Below, piece by piece: positions 1-8,475 of a stretch of 64,000 nucleotides of DNA. Within the stretch, counting starts at the first letter, position 1. Each line of letters begins with the position of its first letter. Where the stretch lies: NCBI GenBank assembly GCA_903904835.1, contig CAIVEI010000054.1, forward strand, positions 1 to 64,000. The letters run 5' to 3'. Both the position numbers and the translations under genes were made by a program. The stretch is from an uncultured Schlesneria sp. (GTDB taxonomy: Bacteria > Planctomycetota > Planctomycetia > Planctomycetales > Planctomycetaceae). Below the pieces are notes generated by a model. The model saw only the letters and a list, made by a program, of their open reading frames with translations. It searched no databases and had not been told where the DNA came from.

Positions 1-59
1 CGACTGTTACCTCGACCACCGACATGAAATCGGTCTCCGACCGATTCAAGACGCGTTGT

Positions 60-2462
60 TCAACGCATTTTTAGGTCGCGTGCCAGGGTGCGGAAAATGG
101 GTTTAACCGCCGCACGCGCTGTTTCGGTCGTTTCTATCTTCCAATGCACCAATTGCTTTTGGGCTTCAGGATGTTTTGAGTCGAGATACGCGCCGAGTCG
201 CTCACGCAGCTCAAGCAGTTTTTGAGCAACCGCAGGTTTGTATTCGCTTGTCCCGGCATCCTCAGAATTCTTCTTTCTCAGGTCAACTTCCAGACCAAGG
301 AATTCCCGCACCGCTTCCGCCACGGCCTGGCGAGATTGTCCCGTCATCAACGTATAGGCTGTCAGGTATTCAACCAGTTGTTGACCTTCACGATAGGATT
401 TGAGCCGAAGGCTTGGAGAAACCACCGGATCTTGTGGATTACGCGCCGGGTAGAACAGCGACAACGCGTCCGGCTTATCCCATGATTCTTTTGTACCAAT
501 CGTTTGCCACGGCAAGACGCCGTCCGCCCCCAGGCACCAGGCGTCGAGACACCAGGCCACAGGCTGCACAGGAAACTCCGTTGGCGGCGCGGTGGTTCCA
601 TAGAACGTGACCATCGTGCCATATCGGGCCTGACGGCGTTCAATCCGTTCTCGATAAGGACGAAGGGCTCCACTGATCACTTCCACTCCACTCACGCCGT
701 CGAGCAGATCGCGTTGCCATTCCGGTCGAGAAATGTCGCATCGAAACACGGCATTAGGGGCAATCGATCGGGCCACTCGATTAAATTCCTGCCCGTAACG
801 ACGCAAGGCCCAGAAGTCTTGAGTATTAACCGGTTCATCGAAAACCCAGGGTGCGGAACAGGAACTCCACGTTCCTCGCTGCTCTTTGAAATAGACTTTG
901 TTGTTGAGATAGAACTGCAGCCACGGTTTCGTCCAGCCCTTCTTCGCGGCATGGTCGGCGAATTCTCTTGCTGTTGTTGAAAACTCGTGCCAATAACTTT
1001 CATCGAAGGCATCCTCAATCCAATACCCTCCTTTGAAATTGCGGTGGACATCGGCAGGCCAATGTTCGTTGAGCGGCAAATAAAACGCATCAACCGGAAT
1101 GCCTGCTCGTGGCAAATCATGAAACGCCGTCCCATCGAGAAGAGGACCAAACCGTCGATCCCATGCCTCCCAATACCATGCACTCGCTTTCTTCACCGGC
1201 GCACAGCCATCTGCCACACGTCCATTCCAGCCATAGCGAAGGACGTTGAGGTTTAAGCGATGTTCATGAGCCAGTCGATACCAGGCGACTTCTTCCTCTG
1301 CAGGAACCGGTAAACCGTAAGCATTCATTTCGGGGACAAAAGAGAGCTGATCGGGCAGTGTAAAATTCCAGACATTCAGCTCAATGGACCAGTACTTTTT
1401 GCCAGTGCGAACTGTCACGGAATGTTTTCCACTTTTGACGGAGTGAGGTACATAGATTTCGCAAACGACGCGACCCGGCTGAAGAGATTCGGTCAGGACA
1501 TCTCTCGCGTCACCCTCGGCAGCGGCTTTGATCAGTCCAAATAATTTTGGTTTCAGACCAGCCGCTTCGACTTCGACCGTTTCATTCTCATTACGCTCGA
1601 TGAAGAAAGTCACCGCTTCATTCTTGGCGGCATCCAGATGGCTTGCGAGTGGAACACCCATCAGGTCGGTGAGTAACGATTTTTCCGCGCTTGGTCGTTT
1701 CGTCGTCGCAGCGGGGAGAACACATTTTTCCGTTTGACGGGGCGTTTGTCTGGTGAGAGCTGGTGGTTGACTGGCATCTCCGTCGGTCCAGACCATGAAG
1801 TACGGGGCGACCGTCTTGTTCATATCGCGTGAGGCGACCATGCGATTTGGAAACAGCTTCCAGGTGAACTTTTCGCCGTCGCGTTCGTACTCGGAACCGA
1901 CATCGTCTTGAACGAAGACGCCGTGACTTCGTCCATCAGCACAGGCCTCGATCACTTTGGGATCAACAGGAATGACCTGCCACCCGTTCGCATCAGGTGG
2001 CGATGCATCACCAAATCCCCAGATGGTTCCGGCTTCGCTATTGACCACTGATGTGACGTCCGTAGCAGGACCATTCCAAGGCTGGTCGGGTTTCGCCCAG
2101 CGAAACGATGCTCCCGTTCCTTTCGCGTATCCGCTACCGGTCCCTTCTTCCCAAGGGCTGGCGACCGTGGAAACCGTCATTCGCCGTAACGGCGCGTCTT
2201 TCGATTCCAGATGCAACCACAACTGAGCACGGCTTACTCGCTTTCCACGCAATGTTGTGCTGTCGAAGTCGAGCAGTGAAAACTCCTGAATCCCCTTGAA
2301 CTTCAATCGGGGTGCACCGCCGTTATTTCCTTCCTGTTCGCCAGGATAGGCGGAGATCCAGGCGTCGCGCGTGACAGGCAGTTTTAACGGGTCCGCCGCC
2401 GAAACCGCGGCGATGACATTCCAAAGGAAAACGCATGATACAAGTTTGGTGAAGGTGTGCAT
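60..2462 (-). CDS. Secreted GH123/DUF4091-like glycoside hydrolase
   Basis: An 800-residue exported protein. The first ~23 residues form a signal peptide ending VSA-A. Residues ~25-225 look like a DNRLRE/carbohydrate-binding beta domain. The C-terminal half resembles DUF4091 / glycoside hydrolase family 123: VFDEPVN carries the adjacent Asp-Glu pair expected of GH123 catalysis, and GADGVLPWQ matches the conserved block near the domain end. Likely role (inferred): hydrolysis of a polysaccharide or amino sugar outside the cytoplasm. The ATG at 2462 is used; a GTG one codon upstream is equally possible, with GGAGG 11-14 nt before either. It is followed upstream by a 355-bp gap and mnmA, and is probably transcribed alone. 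The substrate cannot be told from sequence. Confidence 0.75.
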   Translation of the reverse strand: MHTFTKLVSCVFLWNVIAAVSAADPLKLPVTRDAWISAYPGEQEGNNGGAPRLKFKGIQEFSLLDFDSTTLRGKRVSRAQLWLHLESKDAPLRRMTVSTVASPWEEGTGSGYAKGTGASFRWAKPDQPWNGPATDVTSVVNSEAGTIWGFGDASPPDANGWQVIPVDPKVIEACADGRSHGVFVQDDVGSEYERDGEKFTWKLFPNRMVASRDMNKTVAPYFMVWTDGDASQPPALTRQTPRQTEKCVLPAATTKRPSAEKSLLTDLMGVPLASHLDAAKNEAVTFFIERNENETVEVEAAGLKPKLFGLIKAAAEGDARDVLTESLQPGRVVCEIYVPHSVKSGKHSVTVRTGKKYWSIELNVWNFTLPDQLSFVPEMNAYGLPVPAEEEVAWYRLAHEHRLNLNVLRYGWNGRVADGCAPVKKASAWYWEAWDRRFGPLLDGTAFHDLPRAGIPVDAFYLPLNEHWPADVHRNFKGGYWIEDAFDESYWHEFSTTAREFADHAAKKGWTKPWLQFYLNNKVYFKEQRGTWSSCSAPWVFDEPVNTQDFWALRRYGQEFNRVARSIAPNAVFRCDISRPEWQRDLLDGVSGVEVISGALRPYRERIERRQARYGTMVTFYGTTAPPTEFPVQPVAWCLDAWCLGADGVLPWQTIGTKESWDKPDALSLFYPARNPQDPVVSPSLRLKSYREGQQLVEYLTAYTLMTGQSRQAVAEAVREFLGLEVDLRKKNSEDAGTSEYKPAVAQKLLELRERLGAYLDSKHPEAQKQLVHWKIETTETARAAVKPIFRTLARDLKMR

Positions 2463-2817
2463 CACAAAAGACTAAGCCTCCAGAATGGGGGGGGACAATC
2501 GAACTGTTGGAGTACTTCAAACGCGATGTCCCGACACGGTCATTTCTCACAGCCCAATGTGCAGGGCCTTTGGCCGAATAACATTGTTGACAATGTATCA
2601 AGTCGACTTGTTTCACAGGAAAAAGAATCAGGTCAGGGAAAGAGTATTCGCCACAGATGCACACGGATTCACACAGATAAATACAAATTGCGTACACATC
2701 CAATGTCGAATCGGCAGTAAGATTCTCAATACATTTGCGTGTTTTATCTGTTTGGTTCTGTGTGCATCTGTGGCCAAATGGCCTTTGCAATTTCTTCCTT
2801 TATTGACTTCTCTACTT
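2463..2817. other. Intergenic region with an inverted-repeat element
   Basis: This 355-bp gap separates mnmA (3' end) from the start of the GH123-like gene. It contains an imperfect 32-bp inverted repeat listed separately. Open frames crossing it are repeat-derived and show no coding signature. Confidence 0.6.
2650..2774. repeat. MITE/REP-like inverted repeat element
   Basis: The arms are 2650-2681 and 2743-2774, each 32 bp. The outer 15 bp (GCCACAGATGCACAC and its complement) match perfectly, as do the inner ACAGATAAA ends; the middle is diverged. The spacer is 61 bp. The transcript could fold into a long stem. The organisation resembles a small non-coding mobile element or dispersed palindrome; no transposase is present. 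Confidence 0.65.
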
Positions 2818-4014
2818 TCAACGGCTGTCGCTTTGTCGAATCCAGCCACCACTCAGAACCCGATCGCCTTCATAAAGGACTAATGCCTGACCCGGTGCTA
2901 CTCCGAATTGTGCTTCTGTGAAATTCACTCGCACATGATCTGGTGCGATGCGTACCACATGAGCGACCGCTGCTGTGTGCTGATAGCGGATCTGAGCCAG
3001 ACAATCGAATTCGTCGGGAAGATCATTGACGAGCCAGCTCATTCCATCCGCTTCCAATTCTCGACACGCCAGATCGTTGTGAGTCCCAAGAACAACCCGA
3101 CGTGACTCGGGTTCGATGCGAATTACGAAACGAGGTTCACCAAACGTAATACCAAGTCCGCGGCGTTGGCCAATCGTGAATTGATCGAATCCGGAATGCT
3201 TTCCAAGAACGTTGCCTGCCGGATCAACGAATTCACCCGACATGTCGGGACGACCCCGGTAACGTTCCAGAAACCCGACATAGTCGTTATCGGGAATGAA
3301 ACAGATTTCCTGACTGTCAGGCTTGGTCGCGACTCGAAGGCCTGCCTGTGCAGCGAGTTCGCGAATTTCGGGCTTATTGAAATCGCCGACCGGAAACAAA
3401 ATTCGATCGAGGATATTGCGATTGATCCCCGCCAGAACGTACGACTGATCTTTCGTCAGATCACGCCCTCGTAACAGTGCGGGCTTGCCTTCGATTGTCT
3501 GAATTCTGGCGTAATGTCCTGTTGCAATCAGGTCGGCTCCAACGCTCACCGCAAAATCCCAAAGCTTGCCGAACTTCAGCCAGTTGTTACACATCACGCA
3601 GGGATTGGGAGTACGTCCCGCGAGATATTCATCGACGAAATAATCCTTGATACGCCCGAATGCATCCGAGAAATTCAGCGCGTGAAAGGGGATATCAAGC
3701 ACATCGGCCACGCGACGAGCATCGGCAGCATCCGATGCGCTGCAGCACCCTTGTTTGTTGGCCTTTGTTCCGAGGATAGGGAGCGTCGGAAGTGCTGCTG
3801 AAGCCGCCTGTGGCGAGTCCGCTCCAGACATCGCACCAGATGCCACGAGGTTTGCCTTGGGTTCGACGCGACAGGCTGTTTCTTCGACAGCTCCTGAGCG
3901 CATGAAAAGCCCAATGACCTCGTACCCTTGCTCTTTCAACAGCACGGCTGAGGCAGAGCTATCGACTCCACCACTCATCGCCAGAACAACTCGCTTCGAC
4001 ATTTCTTCTTTCAT
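2818..4014 (-). CDS. mnmA: tRNA-specific 2-thiouridylase MnmA
   Basis: Makes 2-thiouridine at U34 of tRNA-Lys, -Glu and -Gln in the cytoplasm, using ATP and persulfide sulfur. Visible hallmarks are the PP-loop SGGVDSS (residues 14-20), PNPCVMCN with the probable catalytic Cys at 142, SQEICFIPDNDY with the second active-site Cys at 238, and GQRRGLG. Compared with the usual ~360-residue enzyme it is 398 aa, with a ~45-residue Ala/Pro-rich insertion after FMRSG (residues ~42-86) before KQGCCSASDAADA. The ATG at 4014 overlaps the fur stop as ATGA, suggesting translational coupling; an internal ATG at 4002 (MSKRVV) is the alternative and matches typical family N-termini. A tRNA-Lys(TTT), one of its substrates, lies at 14.6 kb. 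Confidence 0.93.
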   Translation of the reverse strand: MKEEMSKRVVLAMSGGVDSSASAVLLKEQGYEVIGLFMRSGAVEETACRVEPKANLVASGAMSGADSPQAASAALPTLPILGTKANKQGCCSASDAADARRVADVLDIPFHALNFSDAFGRIKDYFVDEYLAGRTPNPCVMCNNWLKFGKLWDFAVSVGADLIATGHYARIQTIEGKPALLRGRDLTKDQSYVLAGINRNILDRILFPVGDFNKPEIRELAAQAGLRVATKPDSQEICFIPDNDYVGFLERYRGRPDMSGEFVDPAGNVLGKHSGFDQFTIGQRRGLGITFGEPRFVIRIEPESRRVVLGTHNDLACRELEADGMSWLVNDLPDEFDCLAQIRYQHTAAVAHVVRIAPDHVRVNFTEAQFGVAPGQALVLYEGDRVLSGGWIRQSDSR

Positions 4015-4448
4015 TGGCAAAGCGAACAATGTCCGCGGATCAGGATCTCGGTCACGTTACCGACTTCCGTTACGGAGGTGAGCGCCGATTTCGGGAAATC
4101 GAATTTGTGAAGGCACGTGACACGGCCACAATCGACACAGATAAAATGTGCATGCTGGCAACCGTCCGGGTGTGATGCGTCACGAAGCTCAAATCGCCAG
4201 ACGTGATCACCCAGTTCTTTTCGTGTGACCAGTCCCGCTTCGACCAGGTCCGTTAGATTACGCAGAACAGTGGCCTTATCGATACCCAGCGGAACCAGAT
4301 CAGCAGAAATATCGGCGTGAGTCGCGGGTGAGTTCGCTCGTTGCAGCCAATGCATCACGGCCAAACGAGCCGCAGTCGTCCGCAAACCGCAATCCGACAG
4401 CAGCTTCCGAGTTCTAGCAACAGTACCCGCCTCTGTGTTCAATGACAT
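4011..4448 (-). CDS. Fur-family metal-responsive transcriptional regulator
   Basis: A 145-residue protein with the Fur fold. The N-terminal winged helix contains GLRTTAARLAVMHWL and the recognition-helix region DKATVLRNLTDLVEAGLV. The C-terminal dimerisation domain has HAHFICVDCG and CSLC, the paired CxxC motifs that bind structural zinc. The ATG at 4448 is chosen; a TTG two codons upstream also opens the frame. Whether it senses iron, zinc, peroxide or haem cannot be decided by eye. The gene ends by overlapping the mnmA start by 4 bp, so both are probably on one mRNA. Divergently placed from the SDR gene by a 455-bp gap. Confidence 0.88.
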   Translation of the reverse strand: MSLNTEAGTVARTRKLLSDCGLRTTAARLAVMHWLQRANSPATHADISADLVPLGIDKATVLRNLTDLVEAGLVTRKELGDHVWRFELRDASHPDGCQHAHFICVDCGRVTCLHKFDFPKSALTSVTEVGNVTEILIRGHCSLCQ

Positions 4449-4903
4449 CTTCAACCGTTCATGCGATCCGCAATTTTTACTCCCAACAAAACAGAGGATA
4501 CCTTCAACGAACTGCTAACGCCAATTCAAGGCAAAACATGCGGTAAGTTGAAGGATTGTTTCGGGGCGAAATATGGATATTGATCGTAATGCGCTACTCA
4601 ATCCGGGTAACGATTTTCTATGGAATGGATGCTGGTGTGGTATTTGTTTTTTTGTCCCGAAGGGACTAAACAAATGCGAAAATGGCAAGACTTTTTCCTG
4701 TGGGAAAATCGCGACCCGTGTCGAGCGACGCTAAGTTAAAAGCTTTCACGGCGTTGTCAGAATGTCTAACAAGACAATCCGCCGCAATCGCATTACTCTG
4801 TCTTCAAGTCTGCCTACGAGGAATTTTGAAACCTGTTGTAAATCGGGTAACGAAGGCAAACCTCGGCCGCAACCCCACTTCTAAACATCAACAAGAGAAT
4901 CGA
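4449..4903. other. Divergent intergenic region between fur-like and SDR genes
   Basis: This 455-bp gap presumably holds the promoters for the fur-mnmA pair and for the SDR/RidA/rhaB group. The only structure seen is a short hairpin at 4654-4666 (GTCCC-GAA-GGGAC) beside a T-run. An open frame extends the SDR protein upstream to 4682, but the added residues lack the look of a folded domain. Confidence 0.5.
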
Positions 4904-5713
4904 ATGGACCTTCAATTACGAAATAAAGTCGCCGTCGTCACGGGGGGCGCGAGCGGCATCGGATTGGCCTGTGCCACGGAGTTGGCTCGTGAAGGTTGTC
5001 GTGTCGCGATCTGGGATGCCTCTTCAAAGTGTGTCGACGCTGCTTCCAAACTGTGTACCGATTGCGGTGTTTCATCGCTGGGACTGACGGTCGATGTCAG
5101 CCGCCTGAAGGATGTGGAATCGGCCGCAAACCAGACGGAACAACAATTCGGATCGGTCGATCTGGTCGTCCACGCGGCAGCCGTCTCATCTGGAAAATTC
5201 GGATTTCCATTTACGAATGTCGATCCCGCTGATTGGAATCGGGTTCTCGACGTTAACGTTTTAGGGATGGTGAACGTCGCGCACGCGATTGCACCTCGAA
5301 TGATTCCCCGTCGCAGTGGTTCAATGATTTTCATCGCATCGGTCGCAGGTCAGATCGGGTCTCAGACCGATCCTCCCTACAGCGCAAGCAAAGCGGCAAA
5401 CATCAACTTAGCACAATGCATGGCAAAGGACCTGGCCCGGCATGGGATACGCGTGAATACGGTCTGCCCCGGCATGGTTCAAACGCCACTGAATCGGTCT
5501 GTCTGGCAAGCCTGGAATGACCAGCAACCCCCTGATCTTCAACGCAGCTACGAAGACTGGGCGAACGAGAAAGTCCGAAATGTGATTCCTCTGGGACGCT
5601 GGCAGAGGCCTGAAGATGTCGCCAACCTGGTGACGTTTCTTTCTTCTGACAGGGCCTCCGAAATGACCGGCCAGACAATCAACATTGATGGTGGTTTTGT
5701 GATGCACTGGTAA
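4904..5713 (+). CDS. SDR-family NAD(P)-dependent oxidoreductase
   Basis: A classical short-chain dehydrogenase of 269 aa. It shows the cofactor motif TGGASGIG near the N-terminus, HAAAVSSG in place of the NNAG motif, the catalytic Ser in FIASVAGQIG, the YSASK catalytic Tyr/Lys pair, and the C-terminal IDGGFV common in this family. The start at MDLQLRNKVAVV places the Rossmann strand at the usual position; the longer frame from 4682 is rejected. It is the first gene of a same-strand group with a RidA-like protein (108 bp downstream) and rhamnulokinase. That setting suggests oxidation of a sugar or sugar acid in deoxysugar catabolism, but the substrate is inferred only. Confidence 0.88.
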   Translation: MDLQLRNKVAVVTGGASGIGLACATELAREGCRVAIWDASSKCVDAASKLCTDCGVSSLGLTVDVSRLKDVESAANQTEQQFGSVDLVVHAAAVSSGKFGFPFTNVDPADWNRVLDVNVLGMVNVAHAIAPRMIPRRSGSMIFIASVAGQIGSQTDPPYSASKAANINLAQCMAKDLARHGIRVNTVCPGMVQTPLNRSVWQAWNDQQPPDLQRSYEDWANEKVRNVIPLGRWQRPEDVANLVTFLSSDRASEMTGQTINIDGGFVMHW

Positions 5714-5821
5714 CGACGATTTTCGCAGAAAACCATCCCCTCGATTCAGTATATCAGTACACGACTCGTGGTTATGATGACAACGCCGCCCGACTATCTC
5801 TGTGACCGAAAGGATTTTTTG

Positions 5822-6286
5822 ATGAGTGCCGAAGCCCGTGTCGCCGAATTGCAACTTGAACTTCCCCCAGCACCTAAGCCAGGCGGGATTTATCATCCGG
5901 TGCTGATCGTGGGGAAGCTGGCATATGTCTCCGGGCACGGTCCGCTGCGGACTGACGGTTCCATGATTACAGGAAAGGTCGGCGACACCATGACCGAGGC
6001 CGAGGCCTATCAAGCGGCGCGTCAGGTGGGTCTGACGATGCTGGCGACACTTCGTCGCGAACTTGGGTCACTCGACCGAATCGATCGGCTCGTGAAAACG
6101 CTCGGCATGGTGAATTCAACACCGGATTTCGGGAGCCACCCGCAAGTCATCAACGGCTTCAGCAATCTGATGGTCGAAATCTGGGGCGAGGTCAAAGGCC
6201 GAGGGGCACGTAGCGCAGTCGGCATGGGATCACTTCCTGCGAACATCGCCGTCGAAGTTGAAACGATCTTTGAACTGGTGGATTGA
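5822..6286 (+). CDS. RidA/YjgF-family protein
   Basis: A 154-residue member of the RidA/YER057c/UK114 superfamily, whose best-known activity is hydrolysis of reactive enamine/imine intermediates. Features are the YVSGHGPLRTDG segment, the central helix around MTEAEAYQAARQVGLTMLA, a conserved Arg in GARSAVG, and the C-terminal VEVETIFEL. It resembles the longer subgroup rather than canonical RidA. The start at 5822 follows AAAGGAT at 8 nt; an in-frame ATG at 5768 adds 18 unlike residues. It lies between an SDR gene and rhaB, so a role in that pathway is plausible. Confidence 0.85.
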   Translation: MSAEARVAELQLELPPAPKPGGIYHPVLIVGKLAYVSGHGPLRTDGSMITGKVGDTMTEAEAYQAARQVGLTMLATLRRELGSLDRIDRLVKTLGMVNSTPDFGSHPQVINGFSNLMVEIWGEVKGRGARSAVGMGSLPANIAVEVETIFELVD

Positions 6287-6360
6287 TGGCTTCGGGCTAC
6301 AAGATTGACTCAATTTTGCAATCATTGATTCTCTAAAATAAATATCAAGAAAGTTCGGAC

Positions 6361-7854
6361 ATGGCAGAACAAGTGTATCTGGCGATCGATTTGGGTGCGG
6401 AAAGTGGTCGCGTCATGGCGGGGATGTTCGACGGTCAGCACATTCGCCTGGAAGAACTGCATCGATTTTCGAATGGACCCGTCAACGTCGCCGACACGAT
6501 GCGTTGGGACCTTTTAAGGCTATGGTCGCAGATTCAGGTCGGTCTTCAAAAGGCGGCCGCCCGATTCGGACAGAACATTGTGTCAGTCGGGGTCGACACC
6601 TGGGGTGTCGATTTCGTGCTGCTTTCAAAGACCGGCGAAATGTTGGGACAACCCTACCACTATCGCGACGCGCGAACTCGCGGTGTCATGGAACACACAT
6701 TCCAACGGGTTCCGCGAGCTGAGGTATTCTCCAATACCGGTCTGCAGTTCATGGAGATCAACTCGCTGTACCAGTTACTGGCGATGAATCAGACGAACCC
6801 GGCTCTGGTCGAAATGGCCGACAAGTTCCTGATGATTCCTGACTTCTTTCACTGGCTGCTGTCGGGGAGTCGAGTCGTCGAATTCACCAATGCGACGACA
6901 TCGCAAATGTATCATCCGACGAATCGAAACTGGTCGATCGACATGCTGCGAAAACTCGGCCTGCCGACGCAGATGTTCCCCGAGGTTGTCGCCCCCGGAA
7001 CGAAACTGGGCCGATTACGTGAAGATGTTGCCCGACGAGCCGGCTTGCCTCGCCTGGAAGTCGTCGCCCCCGCCACTCATGATACGGGTGCCGCCATCGC
7101 CGCCGTTCCCACGGAACGAACGGGATCAGCGAACTGGGCTTATATCAGTTCCGGAACATGGTCGCTGATGGGTCTCGAATTGCCCCACGCCGTCCTGACT
7201 CAACGGGCGCTGGAACTCAACGTCACGAATGAAGGTGGTATCGACGGCACCTACCGACTGCTGAAGAACATCATGGGCTTGTGGCTGGTTCAGGAATGCC
7301 GCAAATCGTTCGAACGAAGCGGTTCGGCCTATGATTATGGGTTGCTGGCCCAGGTCGCTCGCGATGCCCGACCGTTCCGAGCCTTTGTCGACCCTGATTC
7401 CCCTGCGTTCCTCGCCCCGCACGATATGCCCGAAGCGATTCGGGACTGGTGCCGTGCGACAAACCAGGAAATTCCCGATACGGATGGAGGCCTGATCCGC
7501 TGTGCTCTGGAAAGCCTGGCGCTCAAGTATCGAATGGTTCTCGGCTGGCTCGAAGAATTGTCTGGCGAGAAGACCGAAGTGATCCACATCGTCGGCGGGG
7601 GAACTCAGAACGAATTGTTGAACCAATTCACCGCCAACGCCACAGGTCGACCGGTGATTACCGGACCTGTCGAAGCCACGGCACTCGGCAACGTTCTCGT
7701 CCAGGCACGAACCAGCGGTTCGGTCGGATCACTGGGTCAGATCCGAGATATCGTTCGCGCCTCGTCAACGATGCAGCGGTACGAACCACAGAACACGGTG
7801 CAATGGAACGACGCCTACGGACGATTTCTCGATCTGCTGAAGCGGGCAAAATAG
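6361..7854 (+). CDS. rhaB: Rhamnulokinase
   Basis: A FGGY-family sugar kinase of 497 aa, the usual length. It phosphorylates L-rhamnulose at O1 with ATP in the cytoplasm. Rhamnulokinase-like signatures are [11 protein letters not shown] (phosphate-1 loop), [31 protein letters not shown], the NEGG segment, [16 protein letters not shown], and [14 protein letters not shown] (adenosine motif). It starts at an ATG after AAGAAAG. It is third in a same-strand group with SDR and RidA-like genes. No rhamnose isomerase or aldolase is in the window. A strong palindrome follows 22 bp after the stop. Confidence 0.92.
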   Translation: MAEQVYLAIDLGAESGRVMAGMFDGQHIRLEELHRFSNGPVNVADTMRWDLLRLWSQIQVGLQKAAARFGQNIVSVGVDTWGVDFVLLSKTGEMLGQPYHYRDARTRGVMEHTFQRVPRAEVFSNTGLQFMEINSLYQLLAMNQTNPALVEMADKFLMIPDFFHWLLSGSRVVEFTNATTSQMYHPTNRNWSIDMLRKLGLPTQMFPEVVAPGTKLGRLREDVARRAGLPRLEVVAPATHDTGAAIAAVPTERTGSANWAYISSGTWSLMGLELPHAVLTQRALELNVTNEGGIDGTYRLLKNIMGLWLVQECRKSFERSGSAYDYGLLAQVARDARPFRAFVDPDSPAFLAPHDMPEAIRDWCRATNQEIPDTDGGLIRCALESLALKYRMVLGWLEELSGEKTEVIHIVGGGTQNELLNQFTANATGRPVITGPVEATALGNVLVQARTSGSVGSLGQIRDIVRASSTMQRYEPQNTVQWNDAYGRFLDLLKRAK

Positions 7855-7876
7855 AAAAAGCAAGGAAGCCCTGTAA

Positions 7877-7955
7877 CGTTAGCCCGACGCGCAAGCGAGG
7901 GATCTTTCTTCGTTTAAACGGCAATAAGATCCCTCGCTCGCGCGTCGGGCTAACG
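7877..7955. repeat. 28-bp inverted repeat (palindromic intergenic element)
   Basis: The arms 7877-7904 and 7928-7955 are reverse complements over 28 bp with one mismatch, separated by 23 bp. The element starts 22 bp after the rhaB stop and is followed by eight T residues at 7967-7974, so it may terminate rhaB transcription. The long near-perfect arms are more typical of a dispersed palindromic repeat than of a minimal terminator. Confidence 0.75.
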
Positions 7956-7990
7956 AAAGATCAACGTTTTTTTTACCCAAAGAAGGCGAG

Positions 7991-8022
7991 AGGCCGGTAC
8001 GCTGCGGGCAACGTACCGGCCT
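7991..8022. repeat. 11-bp perfect inverted repeat
   Basis: The arms AGGCCGGTACG (7991-8001) and CGTACCGGCCT (8012-8022) are perfect complements with a 10-nt loop. It lies 36 bp after the longer palindrome. No U-run follows, so it looks like a second repeat unit rather than a terminator. Confidence 0.6.
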
Positions 8023-8475
8023 GTGTAGGCGGAAAGTCGAGGTGTGCTGTAGGCGGGTGCTTGGCCTGTCTCCCTCAGGCCGGCAGGATGTATGAATCTC
8101 GAACTACTGAAGAGTAGTTGCGTGAATCACTTGGGTGATTGTTCACTCCGATGCTGACTAAAGCAGTCGGCGTGCCAAAAGATAATTTCTTGAAAGAATT
8201 TTTTGCCGAATAGCGAATACCCCTGAAAAACAGCCTGTTTTCAAAGGGGAACCGCTGGAAAATTCAGTATCTGTCATTTTGGACCCCTTCGAATTGTAAC
8301 GGTTACAAGCATTCTCGATTGAAAAAGTTGCAAAAGGAGGGTGCAAAGCTGCTTTTGAATCGTGACGCATCAACTATTCGGAATGTGAAACTGCGTGGCG
8401 ACCGGCTAAAGTCTTCCCAGCGGCTCAGATTGCAAAACGAAAAAATTCGAGAACTCGTTTTCAGGATACGCTCCT

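Larger units (their letters stand above)
7855..8475. other. Long intergenic region with two palindromes
   Basis: This 621-bp region lies between rhaB and the M20 gene. Its left part holds two hairpin repeats (listed separately) and a T8 run at 7967-7974. The right part is moderately AT-rich and presumably carries the promoter of the M20 gene. A minus-strand open frame at 8158-8373 has no recognisable features and is not called. Confidence 0.5.

Noticed and set aside
4654-4666. GTCCC-GAA-GGGAC hairpin with a T-run
   Set aside because: The T-run lies on the wrong side for a terminator of any adjacent gene; the stem is only 5 bp.
4682-4903. N-terminal extension of the SDR protein
   Set aside because: The extension precedes the Rossmann fold with residues that look non-coding; MDLQLRNKVAVV is the normal SDR opening.
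8158-8373. Minus-strand frame of 71 residues upstream of the M20 gene
   Set aside because: No domain, no signal or membrane segment and no ribosome binding site; it covers a likely promoter region.
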